This document shows positions 25,062-36,800 of a stretch of DNA of 64,000 nt, piece after piece. The notes under the pieces are model-generated. The model was not told the origin of the DNA and did not search any database. It worked only from the letters and a program-made list of their open reading frames with translations. The stretch spans positions 23,980,508-24,044,507 of the forward strand of contig NC_088776.1 of the NCBI RefSeq assembly GCF_954871325.1, given 5' to 3'. Made by a program: the position numbers and the translations under genes. The stretch comes from Gordionus sp. m RMFG-2023. Its lineage: Eukaryota; Nematomorpha; Gordioida; Chordodea; Parachordodidae. Position 1 is the stretch's first letter; each line of letters begins with the position of its first letter.

Positions 25062-27820
25062 ATGGTCCACTTGTGCAACGAATGCGGAAAAAGTTTTAGC
25101 ACGGCCAGTGGGTTGAAACAACATGCTCACATACACAACAGTTTCAAACCTTTTCGATGTCCTATTTGCAATAAATCATATACCCAATTCTCTAACCTTT
25201 GCAGGCACAAACGAATGCACTCCGATTGCAAAAAAATGGGGTATTTGCCGCTTCCTCATGGAAACAACGATTTCATGCCCGTAAAAAGAGGTAGAAAAAG
25301 GCGGTCCGTATTACCCCAGGAGATAAAAGCTTATGTATCTTATTCTTCTCCCGGGATTATGGAGCCTATACCAGAAACTCCAACTTGTTTTTACAAAAAT
25401 GATAAAGAAGTTAATGATATAACAAAATTAGCATTTAATTCCGATAAAAAATCAAGTCACGTTGTTGAACGTGAATCACATGAACACGAGTGGATGATTG
25501 ATCACCATAGTCACGAATTACATGATTCTATACGTAAAGATATCACTCAAGAATCTTTTAAGACTCTGCTTAAAAATTCCTTAAAGTTATACAACGTTAA
25601 AAATAAATTTGCTTCAAATTATTTTAATCGCCTTAATATCCCTCCGTATTATTACCTTCATCCTTATCCTTATTCATTTTACTATTGTAATTATCCTATT
25701 AATACTCAAACTCAACGTTTCTCTAAAAATTTATATCTCAAAAATATAGCTCCACAAGCAGCGGAATCTTCCGCGAATCATATCAACCAATTAAAGAATG
25801 AAGAGAAAAAATTTAACGAGACGACAACAAAGTCAGATGAAATAATAAAAACAGGAAATAGTTTAATATCGCGGGCAACAAGGGGTATGATTAAAAAAAA
25901 ATTTGTTTTAAAAGTCAAACGAACTTGGAATCATTCAAAAAAGAACGGTTACAAAAAATCACTCAAAAGAGCCATATTAATTTTGAAGACCAATGGTGTT
26001 AAAAGATACAGTCTTAACTACTCACCATTATATTCAAATTTTTTGAGTTCTCGTCATTCGTCGATAATCAAATTGGAGTTATTGCAAGACAATAATGAAC
26101 TAATTGGTTGTAGCTACTCGCCTAATCCTAATTGTGGAATCGGTAACATACAGATGACTACAAATGGGGATAACCAGGAAATAAACACCATTAGTATTCC
26201 AAATATTAACTCATCCTCTACAATAACTTTATCTAACAACGATATTCATAATAATTATTTACCAAATTTTAGTCCATCTTTTTCGAAATACATTCCAAAT
26301 GATGTGACGAATCGAATCTCAGTTGAAGATTATAAGATAAAGCATACTTCACAAAATTTGGGCGAGAAAAATATTGTAAAGTTTAATAAGGAATACGATG
26401 ATTATGAATATATTAAAACTTCTTTATGCAATAATAATTTTAGAAGTTTGATGGTCAATAAAATACCAAATTTAAATCCTATTTCTAAGATGTATATGCG
26501 GCACGATATCGATGAATGGATAAATGGGACAACTTTGAACTCGAATGAGAATGGCAATATATATTCCAATTCAATTTTCCCGATATTTTCTAATCATAAG
26601 CTGAAAAATAATAATAGAGGCGAATTTAGGGATGATACTTTGCGTTCATTTGACAAATATAATTATGACTCAACTACGTATCCAATAAATTATACGTATT
26701 ATCCTAACATAATAGAAAATAAAAAATTAAGAAAAGTCAGCTCAAAAAGTTCCCCAGATGAAAAAATAAGATGTAGTAGCTCACAATATACCCGGTCTTC
26801 TAATAATCACCCACTTAATCCAGTCGCAAATAGAATAATTTCTCAGGATAGCAATAATTTACCTTTGGACTTATCCACAAAAAAGTCTGATTCCAGTCAA
26901 ATTTCCACAAAGCAATATATAAGTACATCAAAAAATCTTTATGCTATATTCCCACCACCGACTCTTAATGTTGACTCGTTTGAATATCAAATGCATCAAA
27001 AATATCTCAACGCTTTACCATTAAATCCCTTAAATTTGAATGAAAAATCGGTCACTTTTGATGGCCACAAAAATTGCTATGATAAACAACAGTTCACTAA
27101 TGCTATATGCTGCCACAATAATCACATTGAAAGATGGAGAAGGAGCAATCATAAAATTATTCCGACTTTACCTACACAAGGTTACTATAATAACCTTCCA
27201 AAAAATAATTTTCCGCCGTTACAACGTAATAAACCAATTTTGAATAATAATAATAAACCACCTTCCATGCTGGATTATTATTATTTTTATCACATGCAAA
27301 ATTTAATTAATAACAGAGACATCAAGACTCCTTATTCTCTAATTTCAAATCAAAAAAACAAATGCCGCTGGGGGAAAAAAAATTTAGAAGAAAAAGATCA
27401 CAATAAAGTGCTCGCGATTAACGCTTACGATTTTGACGAATCGTTATTAACTTCTAATGATAACCTAATGTCAAAGAATGGATTTAAAAATAATTTTAAG
27501 ATTGAAAACTTGATAGAAGTTCTTACTACTTCTTCCAATCTAAATTCTACAGCCACTAACAAAGATGAAATAACTTTTTCTGCCCACACTCGTGACAATA
27601 CCGACGATAAAACTCAACATCAGTTGGATAATATATCTGTGGAAAAATTTCCGTTACACGCAAGTGAAATTGTCACTCATAGTCTTAGCTCTAAAAGCAA
27701 TGTAGTAGTGACCAGCCATTGTTTAGAAAAATACAATTGTTGTTATTGTGGAAAAATATTTCCTCGTTCTGCTAACTTAACTAGACATATAAGAACTCAT
27801 ACCGGAGAACAACCATATAA
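25062..27820 (+). CDS. MECOM: EVI1/PRDM16-type zinc-finger regulator, long exon
   Basis: Encodes residues 1-919 and part of 920 of a 984-residue protein. Two C2H2 fingers open it: C5, C8, H21, H25 and C33, C36, H49, H53. The second ([16 protein letters not shown]) is near-identical to finger 6 of vertebrate EVI1, and the first matches finger 5. A long, low-complexity Asn/Ser-rich middle carries PLDLS at residues 601-605, the CtBP co-repressor motif of EVI1/PRDM16. At residues 893-913 the finger ([20 protein letters not shown]) equals EVI1 finger 8. The family are nuclear DNA-binding transcription factors (vertebrate MECOM/PRDM16, fly hamlet, worm EGL-43). Compared with vertebrate EVI1, the PR domain, fingers 1-4 and finger 7 are absent. 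The start is ATG 25062, because an in-frame TAA at 25050 lies just upstream with no AG between them. The donor GTATGT at 27821 is phase 2. Confidence 0.95.
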
Positions 27821-30781
27821 GTATGTGAATTTAATATATAATATCATAATAGCTATTACAGTGGCCCAGCCTTATTTCAAGTGGGAAGGGCAGTGAGAAT
27901 TTTTTTAAAATAAACAATAATGCTTGGTAACCTTTTTTCTTATATATTAATTTTCAAACTAAAACAATTCTAATTTTTCGTAAAATTATTTGGTAACCTA
28001 ATAAGGTGAATTTTGCTTAGGGGAATAGGCAGCGATTAGCGTAGGGCAGGTGGTGCGACAACCCTAAGCCACCAAATTTTCTAAATTTTAGTGGTTGCCA
28101 AATTCTATAACAGATAGTTATGATATACACCTTTCGACAAAATATATTTGATATATATCAACTCACTAATATTTTATACTCAAAAATATGTTTTTATCGT
28201 GAAATTGTAAAGAATTTATGTTCGATTAATTTCGTCCGGATTAGGACTACTAAGTATAAGCATCACATATAATATATAAAATGAAATCTAAACCCTCTAT
28301 CTTTTTTAATATCATCAAACTGACGACCGTAGGACCATTTTTATAAATAAAATATAACATTTTGTACCAATATAAGAATTGTATTGGTCCAATGTTTGCA
28401 AGTTTTTTTAGCTAAAAAATATAAATAAATTAAAAAATTAATTATATACATTACACACATCATTTAGTTGACACGATTTAAGGTAGGGTAATAATTTTTA
28501 TTAATATGGGTATAATAAGGGTAATATATAATAATTTATACTTTTTAAACAATAATTCACCTGAAAGACAAAAAACAAATGTGTAAATTTTTCTCCTTGG
28601 GAGTAATGGACAAAAATCTTCTTGTGGATGGCCTGGAAAATACATTTCATAGTTACGGCCCTGAACTAATAAATTAATAATATTTTAATTATATATAAAA
28701 CTAAAAATTAATAAATTTTGATCATCTATGAAGAAATTAGTAGAACTGTTTTAAAATATTAAGAATGCTTCTAACATGCTCCAATCGCTGCGCTTCTCGT
28801 GCCATAGATTCTCAATCATCTTTATTTCAAAAATTATATCTTATTACTTTCAAATTAAAAATACGTTTTTTTTAAATTTAATTAAATTCAATATAAATTA
28901 CCTCTACAAATAAGAACGAATCTTAAGAAAAATCATTCTCATTATTCTAATTCAATATATATATTCTGAATGGAGTTCCATGATAGTATCACATGTTTTC
29001 ATGAATATATTTGTCCTCATATAATGGCATTTTATTCTATGAGAAGAAGCCAAATTTTACAACACATCAAAAGATGAGAATAAACTAAATAAATAATCAT
29101 ATTAATTTGAATTTGAAGTATAGACGAGTAATATATTACCATATTTAACGATGTATCAAATGTTAAATTTGGATAGTGTTAGAAATACGATCATTCGAAA
29201 ACAATCAAAGGCTTTTTACCCTGATTCCAGTAAAAATTATTGAAAAAATATAGAAAAATTTTGTGAATTGCGAAATATTCTATTTTAAAAGGGGGATATT
29301 CTATTTTAAATTTTAGCAAAAAGTTAGAATTAATATAAATATTTCTTACTTGCATATTAATATTTTACCCCGCGAGAATTTAAAATAAATTTTTTTTAAA
29401 AAAATCTTAATGAATTCTATTTAATTTATCTCTACTAATAACTATGATTTCAAGATTTCTGGAGTGTTATAAAATATTCAATATTCAAAGAGCAGAATTT
29501 GCTAAATAGAATTGTTTCTGAGACTTTTCATGTACAAGAAAAAAGAAACTGCAAAAAATAGACAAGATGGAGCTTTGGATATCAAGCGTTACAGTATCTT
29601 TGGATATAGAAGAATCTATTTTGATTGCCCTTTAAGTAACATCGGAATGACCTAAACCATATATTCAGCCGATGCATTATTAGATTAAATATGATAGACG
29701 ACTTTTTGATTGGAAACTTTATGCAATATTTTTTAAAAAAATGATATGGATTTGGTTGAGATTATGAGAATCGCAAAAATTTATATTAAAAAATATTTAA
29801 GTAACAAAGTTAATATTACTATAGAACCACAAGCAGGTCCTGGTCTATACTTCATTGAAAAGCACATTGGATTGGCGATATTAAAAAGCTCAGCAAAAGA
29901 ATTAATAATTCTTTCTCTTAAGAAAAAAAAATTAGAAAATATTTTGAATTTCAGATCTTAAAATAAAAGTCAAATAATAATTGTTCCTATGTTTCAAATA
30001 ATTGCTGCTGAATTTTAAGATTAATTAATGCTTATTATGAACATTTAGCATTTAAATAATACAGTATCGAATAGTATAGATATTATGCATTCAATATTTT
30101 ATGAAAATTTAAAGGAGTCAATTTTTACTTAATAAGGTTTCGTTTATATAATTGATATAAAATAAAATTTTTAGAAGAAGGGGAAAAATTCCCTCAAAAA
30201 TATGGTCTAAATATTTTGCCACGATAAATCCTTTATAGTGTATAAAAATTTTTTAAGAAGTATTAAAACATTTTCGAATTATTTGCATTAGGGGGGGGGG
30301 AATTCCATTTTACTTCCCTTATAGTTATATCACTGAGCTTTTATGATTTTTTAAAATAATATAGGATTATTTATATGTGACTAGTATAGTTGGGTATATT
30401 TTTAGTCTTTTGCGCCAATTTTTAGTCGACTACAAAAATCGGTTATACCAAGCTTTTAGTTCATAACTATCATTGGCCTGGGGGTTTTTTCTTAAAAATA
30501 GGCACAAATTTGAAAGAAACTAATATAAATAAAACTCCTTAATATTAACTGATTTTCTCCGACAATCGCCTGAAGATTGAGCCGAATTAGCCGACATTTA
30601 TATATTACCCAACTATACTGACCACTAGTTAATTGAGAGAATGAATTTACCATTCACTCTTATAAGTAAAATTTTATTGTTTATACAGATCGTTTTATAT
30701 AGGCGATTTGTCTCATGTTAAAAACTTAATATTTTAAATATAAATTAATTCATAATTAAAATATAAAAATTGATATCATAG
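27821..30781 (+). other. Intron of the zinc-finger gene
   Basis: GT-AG intron (GTATGT...tcatAG), phase 2, 2,961 nt. It falls in the linker after finger 8, so splicing joins K920 to the CQYC of finger 9. Reading through instead adds about 25 unrelated residues and a stop at 27894-27896. The intron is otherwise plain A+T-rich DNA. It contains poly(G) 30291-30300, a short patch with inverted 'cttaggg/ccctaag' motifs around 28015-28075, and a chance 71-codon frame at 29746-29961 with no recognised similarity. Confidence 0.85.
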
Positions 30782-30977
30782 ATGTCAATATTGTGAGAGA
30801 TCCTTTAGTATATCATCCAATTTGCAAAGACATATTAGGAATATTCACAATAGAGAGCGACCTTATCCATGTGGCATGTGCGGGAAATCTTTCGGACAAT
30901 TTACTAATCTAGAAAGACACCTGAAAAAACATGAAACAAATATTCTACATGAAAACGACGCCTTAGAGTTATATTAA
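30782..30977 (+). CDS. MECOM: Terminal exon of EVI1/PRDM16-type gene, fingers 9-10
   Basis: The first base completes K920. Residues 921-942 (C921, C924, H937, H942, with [17 protein letters not shown]) match EVI1 finger 9 almost exactly. Residues 950-970 (C950, C953, H966, H970, with [14 protein letters not shown]) match finger 10. A short acidic tail ends NDALELY and TAA at 30975-30977. With finger 8 in the previous exon this rebuilds the three-finger C-terminal DNA-binding domain of the family. Vertebrate EVI1 continues with a longer acidic tail after finger 10, and here it is cut short. Possible polyadenylation signals are AATAAA at 30984-30989 and 31211-31216. Confidence 0.95.
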
Positions 30978-31498
30978 TTAAGTAATAAAAATACAAAACC
31001 ATTTATTTAATCTATTTGAGTTCCTGTTGATTCATATCTATTTTTTAAAATTCATCCATATTTACAATGTTAATAAGTTATTATTATAAATATTCACTAT
31101 TTATAATATATTAGTTCTGTAAAATGTCGCTTTTGATTTTTATATTATATGAAAAATAATTTTTGTTCTCGAAATTTCATTTATATTTATGGTACATGTA
31201 TATAAAATATAATAAATCAAATCAATAGAATATAATGTATATTATTTTATCAACAGATACTTTGTTAAGGAGGTAAAAAATGTACACGCTTGTGCTAGAC
31301 GTCTAAATTTACCTCAATGAATGCCAAAAATATTTATATTTGACATTCATAAAATAAATATTTTGTTCTATATAATATTTCATTTTCGTATAATCTTCAT
31401 GTTTAAATTATATTTTCCTTGTTAAAATCAATTTTAACTTAATCTTGAACTCTAATTAAATCTAATACCATTAAATCTCAACTTTCATATCTAAATAC
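30978..31498 (+). other. Probable 3' UTR and spacer
   Basis: A+T-rich, with AATAAA at 30984 and 31211 as candidate polyadenylation signals for the zinc-finger gene. It runs into the hAT element's target duplication (31491-31498). No reading frame of note. Confidence 0.5.
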
Positions 31499-31969
31499 CA
31501 GAGTTGTTAAAGTATCTAGATATAAAAATGTGGTATCTGTATCAAGATAGATTTTTGATTAAAGTATCCGTATCTAGATATTATTTTAAAGGTATCTGTA
31601 TCTGTTTTAGATACTTTTTAAGATACATTTTGATATACTTCTATTTAACGCTTTTTTATATTATATATAAAAATACTTGAATGTAAAATTTATTTTATTT
31701 CATATGAGCATATAACTTAACATTAATATATATATATTAAAAAATTATATATATATGTAAAATATTAAAACTTATATATAAAAAAGAATATATAAATATT
31801 AATTAAATATTATGTCCGTGTTATCAATAACAAGCAAATTCTGATATTACAATCCATCTCAAGGAATTTGCCATTTTTAATTGTAATGGAATTGGTATTT
31901 TATTTTATTCCATTCTATTATATTAATTTTTAAGATTAATATTGATGACAAAAATGACAACATTCTTCC

Positions 31970-33547
31970 ATGGCCAATTTATAGACCATATTTTAAAATA
32001 ATATCTCAAAATAAAGAAAACAAATCTATGTTAGTAAAATGTTTGCTATGTCTACCAAAAAATATGCAAATTTCAGTTAGCATTACCTCAACTTGCAACA
32101 TTGTAAAACATTTAAGGGTATAGATACTAAATAAATGTTTACAATTTTAAATTTTAAGAGAAAACATCAAACACTCTTAATCCAAATAAAAAGGGAAGTA
32201 GAAAAAACCTATTAAAGAAAATATTGGACTAGGCTCATCGTCCATTGATTTTTTTCCCAAGAGACCTCAGACTTTAACCCAAACCACTTTAGATTATTTA
32301 ATAACTGATTTTATTATAGATAGCATTCAGCCATTTTCAATTGTTGAAAATCCTTCATTTATAAAAATGATCAAAACATTAGTTCTATAAAAAAATATAA
32401 TTTGCCGACAGACAGTGGTTTCTAGAATCTCCCAAAGATGGGAGAATGAAAAAAAAGAAATCATTAAAAGTCTAATAGAACCATCGTTAATATGTACAAC
32501 AGCAGATTGTTGGAGTGCCTATCGCCGGTATAGCTAACATTTAAATTTGTATAATTATTTAATTACAAACAAATTATTTGAGCAGTTTTAGAAATGTTAT
32601 TTTTAGTTCATACATAGGAGTCACTGCACACTATATAGATCCAACAAGTTTGGAAAGAAAAAATGTAGCGTTGGCTTGTAAAAGAATGACTGGTAGTCAT
32701 ACATATGATAAAATAGCAAAAAATTTACAAGATATAGCAAAGGACTATTGCATACAAAATAAAATCTCAAAGCGCATTACTAATAATGCCAGAAACTTTA
32801 TTAAGTCTTTTAGGTTTATTTTATTATAAATATAAACATAATATTACTTATTTATGATAAAGTTTTCAAGCCAATTGAAAATATTAGTGAATCCATAGAT
32901 GATCTGAAAGATGAAGAAACAGTTGCACCAATATCAATATCAGATCTTTATACTACTGCTCAGGATTTTGGAATATCAGAATCATAAACCTGTGAAAAAA
33001 ACCAATAATTTAATATCCGATTTTTTTCAGTATCCCACAGCAGGAGATATGATTGTTAATGATTTAAATTCTGATAATCAACAAATTTTAAATAGTTTTT
33101 TCAAAAATGAATGCCGAGCAGTGGCGTAGCTATGGGAGTGGTTTTCGGGTTTGGACCCCTCCCAGAGCAAAAATTTATTTTCAGATTATACGTTCAAAAG
33201 ACTTACAAGTGGTGACTTTATATCAAATAAATACCAATAATATCTGGTTTTGATGTTTGTGGAAGGATATGGTCTGGGGGCGAAGCCCCCCAGGCTTTTA
33301 TATGTATGGACCCCCTCTAAGGAAAATTCCTAGCTACGCTACTGATGCCGAGATAGATTTTAGTATTTTTAAACAATATCCTGATATAAAAATGTTATTC
33401 ATTAAATATAACACCACAATCCCTTCCAGCGCCCCTGTTGAAAGACTTTTTAGTATAGCTAAAAATGTCTTTACAGATAAACGAGGATGTCTTAATGACC
33501 AAAATTTTGAAAATATTTTATTACTGAAATCTAATAATTATTTATAA
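31970..33547 (+). pseudogene. hAT (ZBED-like) transposase, broken
   Basis: Recognisable pieces occur in order. A BED zinc finger lies around 31970-32115 (W-P-Y-RPYFK, then C--C, then a -KH end). Around 32245-32390 is SSIDFFPKRPQTLTQTTLDY with a following IQPFSIVENPSF block. Around 32405-32528 the catalytic-region motif TADCWSAYRR appears. At 32578-32829 GVTAHYIDPTSLERKNVALA and GSHTYDKIA form the classical hAT core. Around 32860-33110 is a poorly conserved stretch. At 33350-33547 the C-terminal block SSAPVERLFSIAKNVFTDKR ends in ILLLKSNNYL. Several stops and frame changes and a missing central part (roughly 200 residues, by comparison with the family) make it inactive. The MITE at 33119-33344 splits the last part. 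Confidence 0.9.
33119..33344. mobile_element. hAT-type MITE nested in the hAT transposon, copy 2
   Basis: A 226-bp element with ends CAGTGGCGTAGCTA and TAGCTACGCTACTG (one mismatch as inverted repeats), flanked by a perfect 8-bp duplication ATGCCGAG at 33111-33118 and 33345-33352. It interrupts the C-terminal transposase sequence of the host hAT, so it arrived later. Same family as 11686-11975. Confidence 0.92.
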
Positions 33548-33888
33548 TCATTTAATCATATATTATATTATTTTATTAATGATATATAATAATTGTTTAT
33601 ATTAATCATATATTATATTAATATCTAAAAATCATTATTTTAGTTATATTTTGATAAATGTGATATCGAGTCAATAAATTTTTTAGATCATTTTATGAAT
33701 TTTTACACTAGAATCCTAATTTAGGTTTATTCAAACCTTATCTAAGAGTATAATAAAAACTGTATCTGTATCTAGATACATTTTAAATTGTATCTGTTAG
33801 ATAACTTTTTAGAACCTGTATCTAGATAAATTTTTAGATGGTATATCTGTATCTAGATCCATTTAAAAAGTATCTTTTAACAACTCTG

Positions 33889-36800
33889 CTAACTACCTAA
33901 ATGTTAATTTCATTTTTTTTAAAATCTATTTTTTAAAATTCTATTTTTTAAAAATTGTTCCCTTTTTTTAATTAAGTCTGGTTAGACCAATTCCAATTCT
34001 GCTCACGAGTCATATTTTATTTTTGATTTGAAAATATATCTTTGACCTTCTGCTAATAGCCATTTAGCTTTACCTACATTGCCGCTTTGATAAAATAGAA
34101 TCTTATGATTTAAAATTAATATATTTTCTATATCTCTTTTGTAAAAAATCCTAACCATCACAATATAATTATAAAAAAATAAGATAATCGATTTTAAAGA
34201 TTAAAAACTTCCATAGATTACAATTATGATATAATGAAACAAAAATTTTCAAAACTATTAAATAACATTATTTTAAAATTAATATTAATAATTATACAAA
34301 TACTAATTAATCAGTTGATATAGCGTATGAGTTAAAAAGTAGATATATCATTTTGACTTGGAAATTGTTTATTTATTGAGATGCAATGCAAAATGTATTC
34401 AAAGAAAATTATATGTAAAGTTTTTAAAATATAACTATGAATGAAAATGCCTATTTTTTCAAAAATTTTTCCCTTCTTAAATTTCGTTTACCTAAGGAAA
34501 ATATAATCTACCTTTTTATTGCAAATTTTTAATTTATTTTATTAGAAATCTTTTATTATCACATTCATTACATCTTGCTCATTTTGTTAAATTATGTTTA
34601 TGGCAACTTCTAAACAATTCTTATTTCCAAAAGGGTTCTCCAGGCATATTTCCGTTTGTTTCAAATTTCCAAAGAAAAATTTAATATTTTTACATAATAT
34701 AGAATTTTCCACCATTTAATGGTAATAAAAAAAGAAACGTTTAAATGGTGACTAATTTATGTTGGCGACTGATTGTCTTGCTGTGGCGAATTTTTTTTTA
34801 TTATGCAATAAAAATTAATTAGACAAATTACTTTCCTAATTTATTTAGAAATAAGAAAATGCTAAAAACATACCTAAGAAACCTTTTTGAAAAAAATATG
34901 TAAATTGTCATCTTCTAAAGAGTTTAATAAATTTATCCTTAAAAATAAGAATCTGATCATTGATAATAATTTAAAACAGTAATTTCAATGAATAATGAAG
35001 TTAATTAAAATTTAAATATTGGTTTATTTATCAATTAGTATTTTATGATCCAAGGGGTATAAATTTAAATGATTTAAAATAGAGTATTATAAATCAATAG
35101 TATGTAGATATAACTTTTTTCAAAGACTCTGTAAGAGTGGGGTTAACATATCAAGGGTAAAATGAAAGTGAATGTATTAGTTTAGGACTTTATAGTCCGC
35201 ATATCTCATTAATTTTTTAAAATAAATGTATATATATTTATTCATAAATTTTATTCAAGAAGAAAAGGTATAACAAAAATGGGAAACAATTTTTTTAGAA
35301 TATTTATTACCATGTAGCTCAGCGCTATTATAATAAATAAATTAAATTAGGCCAGCACCTATTTTTAAAAATTATTTGGGCCTGCGCCCATTTTCAGTTA
35401 TTTAATATAGAGCAAGCAGAGATTTCTGAACATTTTATTATCAAAAATCACTAGAGTAGTATATGGGCATCCAAACATTATAAAACGGTGTTAATTAGTT
35501 TCTTGAGAGGAAGGATTACAAGGATAATCTTTGATAACAGCACGAGTAAAAAAATGAACTTGGTGTGGAAGTAATAAGTAAAATTTGAAAGTGTTTCTTT
35601 CCAAAGTCGACGGTTGCCAATTTTTGGGACATAAATTAGTAAAAGTATTTATGATATCTTTAGACTTGTTACGATGAAGGAAAGTCTTGATATTCAATGA
35701 TCTGGGGAGTGAAGCTATATCTTTCCGAATTTAGTTAAAAGGGAATCATGCATTCATTAGATGAGTAAGAATTAAAGGAGATTCTTTTTTAGTCTATTTG
35801 AAATAATAGAGCAAGATCTTAATATATTTAAACTTGATTTAATTGTCAAGACATTTGAAAAAGATAGATAAAATGAAATACGTGTTAATTTATGTGTAAA
35901 CATGAAAGTCTAAATAAAAAATAAATTAAGCAAACATTCCTTGCCTTGCAGAGAAAGAATTCCCCAACAGTTCTCTAAACTAAATCAACAAATTAAAATA
36001 AAAAATATTTCATTCATATTATATTATCCTTAAAGATTGTTGCTAACTATCATTCGTGATTACTGATTTGTTTAGTCTTTTCTATTGTAAAAAGTTTCCC
36101 CTATAAAACTTCTTTAAAAAAAAGACAATTGCCTCATCACAAGAATACCCAGAAATTTACTAAAGAGAGGGGTAGGGAGGGTACTATGAGACATTTACCA
36201 AACAACATTTTTTCAAAAAGTGTTTTGAAGCATGTTTCCAACAATTATTTTTATTTTCTAATCAAGGATAATAATTAGCCGAATGAATAATTTTTGTATA
36301 ATAAAAATATTTTTAAATAAACCTACTGGTCAGAAATCATTCAAGCTTCATTTAATCGTTTATAAAAATCATTTGTTCTTTATTAATCATTAAATGACGT
36401 CTGAGCCTTCCATCAAGTTTTTTTTAAAAATATTTTATTATACCGATAAATTAATTTGATCTAGTGGCCTTTTACAAAATTGTGATCAAAGATGCAAAAA
36501 TTTGTTTAAAAAATAACCCAAGTCCCTAATTTTTTTTCCCCAAAACTTGATGGATTATGTTGGGATAACAACCAGACGCTCGCTCTTTCCAGAATTTTTG
36601 TCTGATTATAAATTGTAATATAAAATTGTTAAGTTAGAAAACAAATATACAAAGCGCTTTTTATCAACACCCAACAAAATTAGATGATAATTTTATAAAT
36701 TGAAAATATCAAAAGATATCCTTACACTGATAAAATTATGTTTTTTTTAATCCTCAAAGAATAGAGATAAATTATAATTTTTATCACTTGAAAGAACCTT

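Larger units (their letters stand above)
31499..33888 (+). mobile_element. Decayed hAT transposon with BED-finger transposase
   Basis: A 2,390-bp element with inverted ends (CAGAGTTGTTAAAG at the left, CTTTTAACAACTCTG at the right). Flanking octamers are ctaaatac (31491-31498) and ctaactac (33889-33896), one mismatch. Both subterminal regions carry repeated TATCTGTATCTAGATA-like motifs (31500-31620 and 33755-33880), likely transposase-binding sites. The interior encodes transposase pieces in the plus orientation, and a second, smaller hAT MITE is inserted at 33119-33344. Without that insert the element is about 2.16 kb, short of a full-length autonomous copy. Confidence 0.9.

Noticed and set aside
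27040-27243. 67-codon frame inside the zinc-finger exon
   Set aside because: Shadow of the real coding frame.
27821-27896. Continuation of the zinc-finger frame past finger 8
   Set aside because: A good GTATGT donor at 27821 and an acceptor at 30780-30781 join finger 8 to a perfect finger 9. The in-line tail looks like intron.
29746-29961. 71-codon frame in the intron of the zinc-finger gene
   Set aside because: No recognised similarity and no splice signals. Composition matches the surrounding intron.
33257-33547. Frame beginning GRSPPGFYMYGPP and ending in hAT sequence
   Set aside because: Its first part lies in the nested MITE and only the last part is transposase. It is not a real fusion gene.
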